Origin: Kordia sp965283645
Lineage (GTDB): Bacteria; Bacteroidota; Bacteroidia; Flavobacteriales; Flavobacteriaceae
Assembly (NCBI RefSeq): GCF_965283645.1
Contig: NZ_CBDIPG010000001.1
Span: forward strand, 4,216,001-4,280,000
Direction of reading: 5' to 3'
Length of the DNA stretch: 64,000 bases
The number at the start of each line of letters is the position of its first letter. Positions within the stretch are counted from its first letter, which is position 1. The notes beneath the pieces are model-generated. The model saw nothing but the letters and a program-made list of their open reading frames with translations, did not search any database and had not been told where the DNA came from. Below, one piece after another: positions 1 through 9,683 of the stretch. A program made the translations under genes and the position numbers.

Positions 1-1645
<1,645 letters not shown>

Positions 1646-1765
1646 CTTGTTATTTTGTTTTAAGAATTATTTACTTAATCTGGTCTCAAAATTATCTCAA
1701 TATGTTACCTTATACTCTTTAGTGTATTACTGAGGAGATTCTCAATTAATTGGGAATAAAGACTT

Positions 1766-1873
1766 AAGGTGGTTATAGCAATGGGGCTCACCTCTTACCA
1801 TTCCGAACAGAGAAGTTAAGCCCATTAGCGCAGATGGTACTGCAGAAATGTGGGAGAGTATGTCGCCGCCTTT
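1766..1873 (+). rRNA. 5S ribosomal RNA
   Basis: The segment carries the classic 5S core CCATTCCGAACAGAGAAGTT followed by AAGCCC and the GATGGTACTGC arm, and its ends GGTGG and the CGCC stretch form the terminal stem. It lies about 120 bases after the 23S gene, in the usual 23S-5S order, and is followed at once by a hairpin terminator. Ends are approximate by a few bases. Confidence 0.95.
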
Positions 1874-1877
1874 TTTT

Positions 1878-1913
1878 AAAAACCCTTACTAATTATTAGT
1901 AAGGGTTTTTTTT
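1878..1913 (+). terminator. rRNA operon terminator
   Basis: A near-perfect inverted repeat, AACCCTTACTAAT with ATTAGTAAGGGTT, is followed by a run of T. It sits directly behind the 5S gene and is the expected end of the rRNA operon. Confidence 0.9.
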
Positions 1914-1963
1914 ATGATATAGTTTTTTGAAAATATATGTGATTTGTTGGTTTTTGATGCTTG

Positions 1964-2310
1964 ATGAAAACACAATATGTAAAGCGAACACATAAAGATT
2001 ATTCTATGTCATTTAAACTTCAAGTAGTGCATGATCTCTCTCGATCTCAAGCTGTTTTGAAGTATGGTATTCAAACCAAATTTCTAGTTAGGGATTGGTT
2101 CAGAATGATAGAATCATAGTATTAGATTACTGGAAAGTAGTTCACAATAAAAGATTCTTGAGTAGATATAAATCTCAAACTATTACAATTTTAACACTAT
2201 TCGCGAATCAGCTAACTTTTAAAGAGTTGAACACCTTGAGCTAAGAAAACTATTTCGTTTGATATGATACCTGATTAAGCAGAAGAGGAATTTGATGTTT
2301 CAATCAGAAT
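1964..2310 (+). pseudogene. decayed IS3-family transposase orfA remnant
   Basis: An open stretch of 51 codons from 1964 to 2119 reads MKTQYVKRTHKDYSMSFKLQ and continues VVHDLS...KYGIQTKFLVRDWFR, which resembles the helix-turn-helix start of IS3-type OrfA (KRxYxxxFKLQVV...KYGI...V..W). It then hits a stop. Further on, in other frames, pieces resembling the OrfA C-terminus can be read: VEHLELRKLF near 2230 and AEEEFDVSIR near 2279-2308, separated by stops and frame changes. No orfB is recognisable downstream and no terminal inverted repeats were found. This is a dead relic, not a functional gene. Family assignment is by eye. Confidence 0.6.
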
Positions 2311-2582
2311 AACTTCAAACCCAAGTGATGGATATGTTTATGATAGATTACAAGTAGAATATTCTTATTAACCTACAATAGTTGAGATAAAGAGAGAGTT
2401 GTATTATCGAGTTATCGACTCAAAACATAAGCAATAGTATATTATTTTGAAAATAATATCGTTTTCAAAAGAATTTATTGTAAGAGCTGAGAGTTGGTAG
2501 CGATCGTTTGTTATTATTTATCTAATTTTCTAGTAGGTGATGAGTTCTATATAAAACCCTCAACCTAGTTATTAAAAATATA
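2311..2582. other. non-coding stretch, nothing recognised
   Basis: No convincing gene on either strand. The sequence is AT-rich with frequent stops and may be the rest of the decayed insertion element (degraded orfB), but I see no motif to support that. Confidence 0.4.
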
Positions 2583-2618
2583 AAACCTCTTGAGTTATGA
2601 CAATCAAGAGGTTTTTTT
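2583..2618. terminator. hairpin terminator after the 2640-6356 gene set
   Basis: AACCTCTTGA pairs with TCAAGAGGTT around a 12-base loop, with A-rich sequence on the left and a T7 run on the right, so it can act in both directions. It lies just past the stop of the minus-strand gene ending at 2640. Confidence 0.8.
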
Positions 2619-2639
2619 GAAACAAAAAATAGAAGCTTA

Positions 2640-3458
2640 TTAGTTTACAATAAGCTTTTTAGTAGTCTTTATATCGTTTGAAATTATAGATACTAAGTAT
2701 AGTCCTGATGCAATATTACTTACATCAATCGTATTTTCTGAAGATAATTGCATATCAATTTTTTTACCTGCATTATCAAATACTTCAATTTTGATATCTG
2801 TAATTCCAGCTGGAACTTGAAGTTTTACAATATCTTTAGCTGGATTTGGATATAATGATACCTCAGCTAGTATGTTTTCTTCTTCAATAGATAACGTTGC
2901 TAAATTGAATGTTGAAGGTGCTGTAACAGCCGCTGCATTAGGATCTACTCTGTTTGAAAACATTGCCATTCCATCATCATCCATATCAGCTTGCATGAAA
3001 GATTTTAAAGTTGTTACTGCATTTGCTAACGGGGAATTATTTTCTAGTATGTATATAGTGCCTGATGTTGGACTTCCGTCTACTGTAAATGTATATATGT
3101 CAGAGTTTGTTCCAGCAGACGGTGCAGGTAAGGACATAGGACTACCTAAAGTCTCGGTGACTAAATATCCATCATTTGCTGGTTGCGAAACATTATTTCC
3201 ATCAAAGAATGTACCATTTGCGGCATTTCCTAAAGAGGATACAGTTGTAATTGTTACACCATCAGGAACTAAGATTGTAAATCCGTAGCTCTGTACTGAA
3301 GTAGCAAAGTTGTTAGCACTTGCATTTGGCACTGCCTGCACTGTGAAGTTATAACCTCCATTGTGCATCAATGTGTAAGTATAGCCATCTTGAGCTTTTA
3401 GCTGTGAAGCTAAAAGACAAAAGATGCTAAATATAAATATGTTTATTGTTTTTTTCAT
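2640..3458 (-). CDS. exported protein with T9SS type A sorting domain
   Basis: This 272-residue protein has an N-terminal signal peptide ending at about ASQLKAQ (residue 23). The middle (about 25-190) is a beta-rich region of unrecognised function. The C-terminal 80 residues form a T9SS type A sorting domain: the YPNPAKD motif near 203, the GxY signature in IASGLYLV, and a terminal KKLIVN strand. It should be carried across the outer membrane by T9SS and anchored or released there. It is the last gene of a minus-strand trio, four bases after the stop of the repeat protein upstream. The function of the mature part is unknown. Confidence 0.85.
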   Translation of the reverse strand: MKKTINIFIFSIFCLLASQLKAQDGYTYTLMHNGGYNFTVQAVPNASANNFATSVQSYGFTILVPDGVTITTVSSLGNAANGTFFDGNNVSQPANDGYLVTETLGSPMSLPAPSAGTNSDIYTFTVDGSPTSGTIYILENNSPLANAVTTLKSFMQADMDDDGMAMFSNRVDPNAAAVTAPSTFNLATLSIEEENILAEVSLYPNPAKDIVKLQVPAGITDIKIEVFDNAGKKIDMQLSSENTIDVSNIASGLYLVSIISNDIKTTKKLIVN

Positions 3459-3462
3459 AAGT

Positions 3463-4869
3463 TTAATTTTCTGGTAATTGTTCTTGTATTTGATATGTAC
3501 TAAAGTTTAGGAAATTCCCAGGATGTGCTAATATATTTTGTAAAATTAATGGTGTATCTGGAGTTGTTCCGGTATATTGTGTGTTTCCATCCATATTTAC
3601 ATCATTTACATTATATCCATTTACTACATACGTAGGGAAGTTTAGGAAATTACCTGCATCATTGAGTACAGTTGATAGTATACTTGGTGAATCAGGAGTT
3701 GTTCCTGAATATTGTACCACAGTATCACTATTTACATTTCCTGACCACAATGCTAAATCTCCATTAGACAATTGCACTTGTGCATTGGTACCAAATATTC
3801 CAGTTGCACTATTTGTGAAATCTACATTCGTAGCTGTTACAGATAAAGGTAATTTATTTGCAGTCATAACACCTAAATGGTTTCTGTGCTTAACTACTAT
3901 ATAATATTCACCTGTTAATCCACGAACTATTACATCAGATGTACCATCTAAAGCAACAATATCTCCATCACGTTGTACTAAAGCAGAAGTATCATCAACA
4001 ATAAGAGTATCGTCTGAACCACTTCTGATTTCTACTAATACCCAATCAACTATATTGTCTTGACTTGATCCACTGCCAGAAATTCCTCCATTGTTGAATA
4101 CATCAGAATCAGGAATTGCAGTACTACCATCATATGGGCTAACTTTTGGGATTATATTTGCGGTACGCAAATCATCATTCATAAGTCCATCATCAATAGC
4201 ATTTGTGCGTGGTCCTTGTAAAAATACTGTTGCTCGTATTCTTAAATCAACAACTTGATTCGGATCTAAGAAAACATTTTCTTGATCAACACTAAACCCA
4301 TCACCATTTCCACCTTCATATAAAACAGCTAGTGAAATATTTTCTAGGGTAGTTGACTGTAAAGTTCTACTAGAGAAACCATCACCATTGCTACCTTCAT
4401 ATAAAACAGTAAGCGAAATATTTTCTAGCGTGGTCGATTCTAGCGTTCTACTAGAAAATCCATCACCATTTCCACCTTCATATAAAACAGCTAGTGAAAT
4501 ATTTTCTAGCGTGGTTGCTTGTAAAGTTCTACTAGAGAACCCATCACCATTGCTACCTTCATATAAAACGGTAAGCGAAATATTTTCTAGTGTAGTTGCT
4601 ACTAAACTTCTACTAGCAAACCCGTCACCATTACTGCCTTCATATAAAACGGTTAGTGAAATATTTTCTAGTGTAGTTGCTACTAAACTTCTACTAGCAA
4701 ACCCGTCACCATTACTACCTTCATATAAAATAGTTAATGAAAGATTTGTAAGCGTTGTACTTAGTTCGCTTTCTACATCATTACCATCGCCATTACCACC
4801 TTCATATTGTGCAAATACTTGTGTGACTTGGAATAGTATAAAAGATAAGATTAGAAATCTTTTTTTCAT
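3463..4869 (-). CDS. exported protein with tandem 27-residue YEGxNGDG repeats
   Basis: The protein has 468 residues. A signal peptide (about 1-20, cleavage after VFA) is followed at once by six 27-residue repeats (about 22-183) and a partial seventh. Each begins YEGxNGDG and holds a conserved TTLxNxSL segment near its end. The rest (about 195-468) looks beta-rich and contains two similar segments built on QYSGTTPDSPSIL and QYTGTTPDTPLIL, so it is itself partly duplicated. No T9SS sorting domain is obvious at the C-terminus. Gly-Asp-rich repeats suggest metal binding or a surface role, but that is inference. It lies between an FGE-fold gene (11 bases upstream) and a T9SS substrate (4 bases downstream), so the three probably share a transcript. 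Confidence 0.85.
   Translation of the reverse strand: MKKRFLILSFILFQVTQVFAQYEGGNGDGNDVESELSTTLTNLSLTILYEGSNGDGFASRSLVATTLENISLTVLYEGSNGDGFASRSLVATTLENISLTVLYEGSNGDGFSSRTLQATTLENISLAVLYEGGNGDGFSSRTLESTTLENISLTVLYEGSNGDGFSSRTLQSTTLENISLAVLYEGGNGDGFSVDQENVFLDPNQVVDLRIRATVFLQGPRTNAIDDGLMNDDLRTANIIPKVSPYDGSTAIPDSDVFNNGGISGSGSSQDNIVDWVLVEIRSGSDDTLIVDDTSALVQRDGDIVALDGTSDVIVRGLTGEYYIVVKHRNHLGVMTANKLPLSVTATNVDFTNSATGIFGTNAQVQLSNGDLALWSGNVNSDTVVQYSGTTPDSPSILSTVLNDAGNFLNFPTYVVNGYNVNDVNMDGNTQYTGTTPDTPLILQNILAHPGNFLNFSTYQIQEQLPEN
4294..4806 (-). repeat. 81-bp coding tandem repeat array (about 6.5 units)
   Basis: Units of 81 bp encode the 27-residue YEGxNGDG repeats. Several units are almost identical at DNA level, for example the two around 4560-4730, while the first is diverged. 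The period is a multiple of three, so unit gain or loss would keep the frame. Confidence 0.9.
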
Positions 4870-4880
4870 CTTTTTATGTA

Positions 4881-6356
4881 TTAAGGTGCAGTTCTAGCCG
4901 CTCTAAATCCTAAACGATTGTTTCCAGAAGCAATAATTGATGCACCATCAAATCTATCAGATACTCTAATAAAATCTGCTCCATTTAACCAACTTCCTCC
5001 ACGGAAACTGTATCCATCACCTGTTGTATTATTTGGCCAGTTAGATACGGTACCATTTCCTGTAGTAGAACTAATAATTCCGTTACCATGTAAACCTGTA
5101 AAGTTTCTTCCTTGTGCCGTTCCTACGGTTACTACACGTTCGTATAAGTTTCCAGAAAGTTCCATAATTCCATAATAACTACCACCAGTTTCTTCACGAT
5201 TGTTATTTACAGCACTTGCCGCAAAAATTCCATTACGTAATGGTCCATCAATTGTTCCATTAGTTAATGAATACATTGCATTTCCAGTATTTGTTTCTGG
5301 GTTTGTAACACGCTCACTTGAGAAACCAGAGTTTACAATAGTATAGTCATTAGAAGCAATATTAGCACTTCCCCAAGCAAATTCGCCAGGTTTCGGTAAA
5401 ATAGGTCCTCTACATGCTTTTTCATATTCTAACTCACTAAGTGGTCGTAAACCTGTCCAGTCCATATATGAATTCATATCTGAAATATCTAAATATGCAA
5501 CAGCTCTGTCTGGAGCTGTTGATGTGGCACTTGCCGTTCCACCAGTCCATGAAATTGTATTTCTACTGATTACAGCATCACTGTTTTTGTGTGTTGCATC
5601 TGTTATATCTCTATTTGTTTTTTGATTTTCTGTCAAGCTATTGAAGAAAGCTAACCATTGCCCTTCGGTTACTTCGTATTTCATAGCGTAAAAATCATTA
5701 AACCCTTTTGGGTATGATGCAGCTAATACTCCTGTTTGGTCTCCACCATTAGAGTTTGTTGCTGTATAGTATAAGTTTCCAGATGTATTTGCAACAGTTA
5801 ATGCGTTTTCTGAAGTAATTCTAAAAGAAGAAGCTGTAGAAAAACCACCTGAGTGAAATTTATTTGCTTCATCACCTGTAGTTCCTCCTACATAGAAAGA
5901 TCCTTCTGGTACGTATACCATTTCAATGGCAAATACCTGAATGTCTATAATATCATTTGTATCGGTAGAACCAAAATTCCAACGAATCTGATTGTTTTGG
6001 AAATTTACATTTCCACTTCCATCGGTACTTCTGTAAATAAAAGCACCAATACCGTCAGAGGTAACTTCAATTTCAGCACCAGTAGCCGCTACTGAGTTTG
6101 CTTGGCTGATAATTCCGTGTGTCCACGTACCGTTGTTTACTCTATATTTGATAAATACCCAAGCAGCATCCCAATTAGATGGTCCTGAGCTTATTCTCCA
6201 TGAATTTTCCCAAAATAGATCAAATTCTACGTGTACCCAATTTGATACATCGTTTAAGTTTTCTAGTGAAATGTTATTCACTTGGATGTTGTTTGCTTTA
6301 GTCGTTGACGTTAAAGCAAAACAAAATAGCATTAGAATTAGTGTAATTTTTTTCAT
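4881..6356 (-). CDS. exported FGE-sulfatase (SUMF1/GldJ-K-like fold) domain protein
   Basis: This 491-residue protein has a signal peptide ending near STTKA (residue 21), then a beta-rich N-terminal domain (about 22-145). A formylglycine-generating-enzyme-type C-lectin-like domain follows (about 148-491). That domain starts at MVYVPEGSFYVGG and includes YEVTEGQWLAFFN, LRPLSELEYEKACRG, MELSGNLYERV and the closing FRGGSWLNG...LGFRAAR. In flavobacteria this fold is used by GldJ/GldK-like and other surface proteins; I see no evidence that it oxidises sulfatases. It is the first gene of the minus-strand trio that also encodes the repeat protein and a T9SS substrate. Confidence 0.85.
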   Translation of the reverse strand: MKKITLILMLFCFALTSTTKANNIQVNNISLENLNDVSNWVHVEFDLFWENSWRISSGPSNWDAAWVFIKYRVNNGTWTHGIISQANSVAATGAEIEVTSDGIGAFIYRSTDGSGNVNFQNNQIRWNFGSTDTNDIIDIQVFAIEMVYVPEGSFYVGGTTGDEANKFHSGGFSTASSFRITSENALTVANTSGNLYYTATNSNGGDQTGVLAASYPKGFNDFYAMKYEVTEGQWLAFFNSLTENQKTNRDITDATHKNSDAVISRNTISWTGGTASATSTAPDRAVAYLDISDMNSYMDWTGLRPLSELEYEKACRGPILPKPGEFAWGSANIASNDYTIVNSGFSSERVTNPETNTGNAMYSLTNGTIDGPLRNGIFAASAVNNNREETGGSYYGIMELSGNLYERVVTVGTAQGRNFTGLHGNGIISSTTGNGTVSNWPNNTTGDGYSFRGGSWLNGADFIRVSDRFDGASIIASGNNRLGFRAARTAP

Positions 6357-6690
6357 TACTTTGATTTTGATTGTTTAGTTATTAGATAAATTGTATTCTA
6401 GATTATTAAAATATTTACATGTATATAATTGACTATAAGCGATCAAAATTTGGGGGTAGAGCTTATTTATGTTTCAAATATACCCGATGATTAAGCTCAT
6501 AAGTGCAATTTTTGTATGAATGGAATCAAATGTTGTATAGATTGTTTTTGACTGAAAAGGGTGAAAATCCCCTTGTATGTTAACCATTTGTAAAAATAAA
6601 CCGCATATACATATTTTAGCACCAATGATACGAACGACAATACAATGTAACTCGAAAAGTTTACCTTTATAGTATAAAACCCAAAATCAC
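6357..6690. other. divergent intergenic region with promoter sequence
   Basis: These 334 bases separate the minus-strand export trio from the plus-strand LytTR regulator. A likely minus-strand promoter lies at 6475-6509. A short minus-strand reading frame overlapping the regulator start has no recognisable features and is not called. Nothing else was seen. Confidence 0.5.
6475..6509 (-). promoter_or_regulatory. putative flavobacterial promoter for the 6356-2640 genes
   Basis: Read on the minus strand, TATATTTG (6482-6475) matches the Bacteroidota -7 element TAnnTTTG, and a TTG (6508-6506) lies 23 bases upstream as a weak -33 element. This would leave an untranslated leader of about 110 bases. 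Confidence 0.5.
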
Positions 6691-7428
6691 ATGTTAAGAG
6701 CAATTTTAATTGACGATGAACCTAAAGCTTTGGAAAGTTTGTCATGGGAATTAGAAAACTTTAGCGATGAAATAGAAATTCTAGCTACGTTTACTGACCC
6801 AGAAGAAGCATTATTGTATGTAGAGAAATCAAGTTGTGATTGTATTTTTCTTGATATTGAAATGCCAACAATGGATGGTTTTCAATTTTTAAATCGATTG
6901 AAGTCAAAAGATTTTGCAGTTGTTATTACCACAGCTTATAATGAATATGCAATCAAAGCTTTAAAAGAAGAAGCTATTGATTATTTGCTGAAACCAATTG
7001 ACATGGACGATCTTAAAGTTGCCATTTCTAAAGTAAAAAAATATATTTCCAGAAATGATGTTTCTACCGAAAAGTTTGAACGCATCTTATCTGATTATAA
7101 TAGTAGATTCAATAAAAAACGAATCACCATTAATACAGACGGAAAACTTATTTTCCTCGATTTAGACGACTTGCTATTTGCTGAATCCGATGGAAATTAT
7201 AGTACATTATATTTAACCAATTCCAAAAAAATAGTACTTACAAAGAAACTGAAAGAAGTAAATGCCATGTTACCAGATGAGCGTTTTTTCAGAATACATA
7301 ATTCATACATTGTCAACTTAGATAAAATTAAAGAGTTTATAAAATCTGATGGATATGTAATTTTAGTTTCCAATCATAAAATTCCTATTTCTAGACAACG
7401 CAAAGCGGCTTTCCTAGAAAAATTATAA
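6691..7428 (+). CDS. LytTR-family response regulator
   Basis: This 245-residue protein has an N-terminal receiver domain (about 1-120). Acidic residues sit in LIDDEP, the phosphoacceptor is Asp55 in IFLDIEMP, and Lys102 is in LLKPID. The C-terminal LytTR DNA-binding domain (about 142-245) contains ESDGNYSTLYL and FFRIHNSYIVNL. It should be phosphorylated by the histidine kinase encoded 16 bases downstream and regulate transcription at LytTR sites. The targets cannot be seen; the divergent surface-protein genes at 6356-2640 are candidates by position only. Confidence 0.95.
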   Translation: MLRAILIDDEPKALESLSWELENFSDEIEILATFTDPEEALLYVEKSSCDCIFLDIEMPTMDGFQFLNRLKSKDFAVVITTAYNEYAIKALKEEAIDYLLKPIDMDDLKVAISKVKKYISRNDVSTEKFERILSDYNSRFNKKRITINTDGKLIFLDLDDLLFAESDGNYSTLYLTNSKKIVLTKKLKEVNAMLPDERFFRIHNSYIVNLDKIKEFIKSDGYVILVSNHKIPISRQRKAAFLEKL

Positions 7429-7444
7429 GAAAAATAAAGTGTAT

Positions 7445-9379
7445 ATGTGCAATTTACATAAGAATGCTTTGCTGTTCATTCTTGCCCTATTTTTATCTAC
7501 CATTAGCTTTTCACAAAATATCGATAGTATTTTTGTGGAAGACGCGAATGCACTTTTAAAAACAAAACCTACAGCATATTTTAAAATTAATGAAAATCTT
7601 AAAAAGTATAGTAAAGACTCTATACAACTTCAATATTTAGCAAAACTTTACAACGAAAATAAATACCTACATGGAGAAAGTTATGCCCTAAACGGAATTG
7701 GTATTTATTGTCGCAATACATCTCAATATGAAAAAGCAATTGTATATCACAACAGAGCTTTAGAAAAGGCAAAAGAAGCTGGTGATAAAGAATTACATGT
7801 AAACGCTTTAAACATGTTAGGTGTTGTGTATAGAAGAATTGACGATATCCGAACAGCGTTAGATTATCACCAAGAAGCCTTAGCATTAGCAGAAACAATT
7901 AACGACAGAACAGAATCCGTAAAACGAAGTATTGCCGTTTCATTAAATAGTATGGGAAATATTTTTCTAGTGCTAGAACAATATGATTTAGCAGTGCAAC
8001 GCTTTACAAAGTCAATAAAAATTGAAGAAAGTGTAGGCAATAAACTCGGTTTGGCAATCAATTATCATAATATAGGATATGCAAAAGAAGCTACTGGCGA
8101 TTTGGAAGGCGCGTTGATTGACTATGAAGAATCGTTACGTTATAACAATGAAATAAACTCCGATTTAGGACGCGTAATTTGCAATAATACAATTGGTAGA
8201 ATATACATAAAGCAACAAAAATACGAAGAAGCCATTGGCATCATTTCATCTACATTGGAAAGTGCGAAAGGATTGCGAGACAAATTTCATCTTTGTGGCG
8301 TATATACCAATTTAGGTTGGGCGTATTTAGAATTAAAAAACTACAAACTTGCTAAAAAATACCTCAATGAAGGATTGGCAATTTCTAAAGAATTCAATCT
8401 AAGAAGTTCTATAGCTGAATCCTATGAGCATTTATCCAAATTAGCCGAATATGAAAAAAACTTCAAAACGGCATTGGAATATCAGCGAAAATCGTATGAA
8501 TTGAATGAAGAGATTACCAATGAAAAAAACTTCAAATATGTAAATGATCTCATTATAAAATACGATAAAGAAAAATACAATTTACAAATTGAAAATCTTG
8601 AAAAAGAAAATCAAAATGTAAAGCTTACGCTGAAACGAAATAAAAGTATTTGGATTACAAGCAGTATTGTGTTGGCATTTTTGGCTATTATGATTTACAT
8701 TCTGTACAGACAACGTTTGTTGAATAATGAAAAGAAAATTTTAACGCTCGAACAAGATATGCTTCGTAGTCAGATGAATCCACATTTTGTGTTCAATTCG
8801 TTAAACTCTATCAAACAATACATCATTGCGAATGAACAAAAAAATGCGGTTCATTACTTAAATAAATTTGCAAAACTGATTCGTAAAATATTAGATGCTT
8901 CACGTGTAAAAGTTGTTCCGTTAGGAGACGAACTAGAAACAATGGATTTATATATGAGTATTGAAAATATTCGTTTTTCTAATGGTATCAATTTTGAAAT
9001 TATGGTGGATAATGATATCAATCTCGATCAAATAAAAATTCCATCATTAGTATTACAACCGTTTTTAGAAAATGCATTATGGCATGGTTTATCTTCTAAA
9101 AAAGGCGAAAAAAATATTAGACTTTCTGTAGAAAATACTAAAAAAGATTTCATTACAATTTCTATTTCTGATAATGGAATTGGAAGAGAAGCGGCTCAGA
9201 AAATTGCAAATGATAAATTTGTAAAACGAAAATCAATTGGTATTGCGTTGACAAAAAATAGAATGACCAATTTTGTAAAAGATTTTAAAAATAGTTTCTC
9301 TGTAAATTTCATCGATCTTAAAGATGAAAACGAAAATCCAAGCGGAACACAAGTAGTATTAAGCATTCCGCTTCGATAA
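7445..9379 (+). CDS. TPR-containing LytS-type sensor histidine kinase
   Basis: About 644 residues from the ATG at 7445; a GTG at 7439 is a possible earlier start. A signal peptide (to about FSQN) leads a periplasmic array of TPR repeats (about 60-370). One transmembrane helix (WITSSIVLAFLAIMIYILY) and a short coiled coil follow. The cytoplasmic kinase is of the His_kinase (LytS/YehU) type, with the phosphoacceptor His in RSQMNPHFVFNSLNSIKQYI and an HATPase domain containing the N box (FLENALWHG) and the G box (ISDNGIGREAA). It is cotranscribed with the LytTR regulator just upstream and is its likely partner. The signal read by the TPR region is unknown. Confidence 0.93.
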   Translation: MCNLHKNALLFILALFLSTISFSQNIDSIFVEDANALLKTKPTAYFKINENLKKYSKDSIQLQYLAKLYNENKYLHGESYALNGIGIYCRNTSQYEKAIVYHNRALEKAKEAGDKELHVNALNMLGVVYRRIDDIRTALDYHQEALALAETINDRTESVKRSIAVSLNSMGNIFLVLEQYDLAVQRFTKSIKIEESVGNKLGLAINYHNIGYAKEATGDLEGALIDYEESLRYNNEINSDLGRVICNNTIGRIYIKQQKYEEAIGIISSTLESAKGLRDKFHLCGVYTNLGWAYLELKNYKLAKKYLNEGLAISKEFNLRSSIAESYEHLSKLAEYEKNFKTALEYQRKSYELNEEITNEKNFKYVNDLIIKYDKEKYNLQIENLEKENQNVKLTLKRNKSIWITSSIVLAFLAIMIYILYRQRLLNNEKKILTLEQDMLRSQMNPHFVFNSLNSIKQYIIANEQKNAVHYLNKFAKLIRKILDASRVKVVPLGDELETMDLYMSIENIRFSNGINFEIMVDNDINLDQIKIPSLVLQPFLENALWHGLSSKKGEKNIRLSVENTKKDFITISISDNGIGREAAQKIANDKFVKRKSIGIALTKNRMTNFVKDFKNSFSVNFIDLKDENENPSGTQVVLSIPLR

Positions 9380-9411
9380 TTTTATATCATTCACTCACAT
9401 TCTTTTTTTGA

Positions 9412-9591
9412 TTACGAACGCTTGCTGTCACTGCGAGGATTATTTGAAAGGTTAATATGTTCTGTAGGTCTACTAAGAGTTACCGTAGGAATGCAATCAA
9501 TCGATTTAGGCGGTATACCACCTTTAATTTCTCTTAGCTTTAAATTTGTAATATGTGCAATAGTCGTTTTTCTAAGATTCATTTTTTTCAT
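9412..9591 (-). CDS. putative RiPP precursor with double-glycine leader (class I lanthipeptide-like)
   Basis: Fifty-nine residues if translation starts at MKKMNLRK (9591); an upstream in-frame ATG at 9627 would add 12 residues. The leader MKKMNLRKTTIAHITNLKLR followed by EIKGG matches the flavobacterial leader pattern K-x-L-x-(L/K)-x-x-I-x-x-(L)-x-x-x-x-(L)-x-x-I-x-GG of lanthipeptide-like precursors. The core (34 residues) has one Cys and several Ser/Thr. It lies downstream of the TPR-AraC regulator on the same strand, with a palindrome between them. No lanthionine synthetase, protease-transporter or other modifying enzyme is encoded in this window, so the product may be unmodified or processed elsewhere. 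Family assignment is by pattern. Confidence 0.65.
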   Translation of the reverse strand: MKKMNLRKTTIAHITNLKLREIKGGIPPKSIDCIPTVTLSRPTEHINLSNNPRSDSKRS

Positions 9592-9665
9592 ATAAAAAGG
9601 TTGAAGTTTTAAATTAAGAAATTTCAATATAAAAACATTTAGTTAGCCAAACAGTGTAAATTTTA

Positions 9666-9683
9666 GACAATTTATGAATTGTC
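9666..9683. promoter_or_regulatory. imperfect palindrome upstream of the small precursor gene
   Basis: GACAATTTATGAATTGTC is an 18-base inverted repeat with one mismatched pair. It shares the core ACAATTyATGAATTGT with the perfect palindrome at 11446-11467. It overlaps the last codons of the TPR-AraC gene and lies 75 bases upstream of the precursor start at 9591. A possible binding site for that regulator. Confidence 0.55.

Noticed and set aside
4294..4806. Regular 81-bp repeats considered as a CRISPR array
   Set aside because: The repeats are contiguous with no variable spacers and encode in-frame protein repeats.
6497..6703. 68-codon minus-strand frame upstream of the LytTR regulator
   Set aside because: Hydrophobic low-complexity frame overlapping the regulator start, with no family features; it sits over the likely promoter region.
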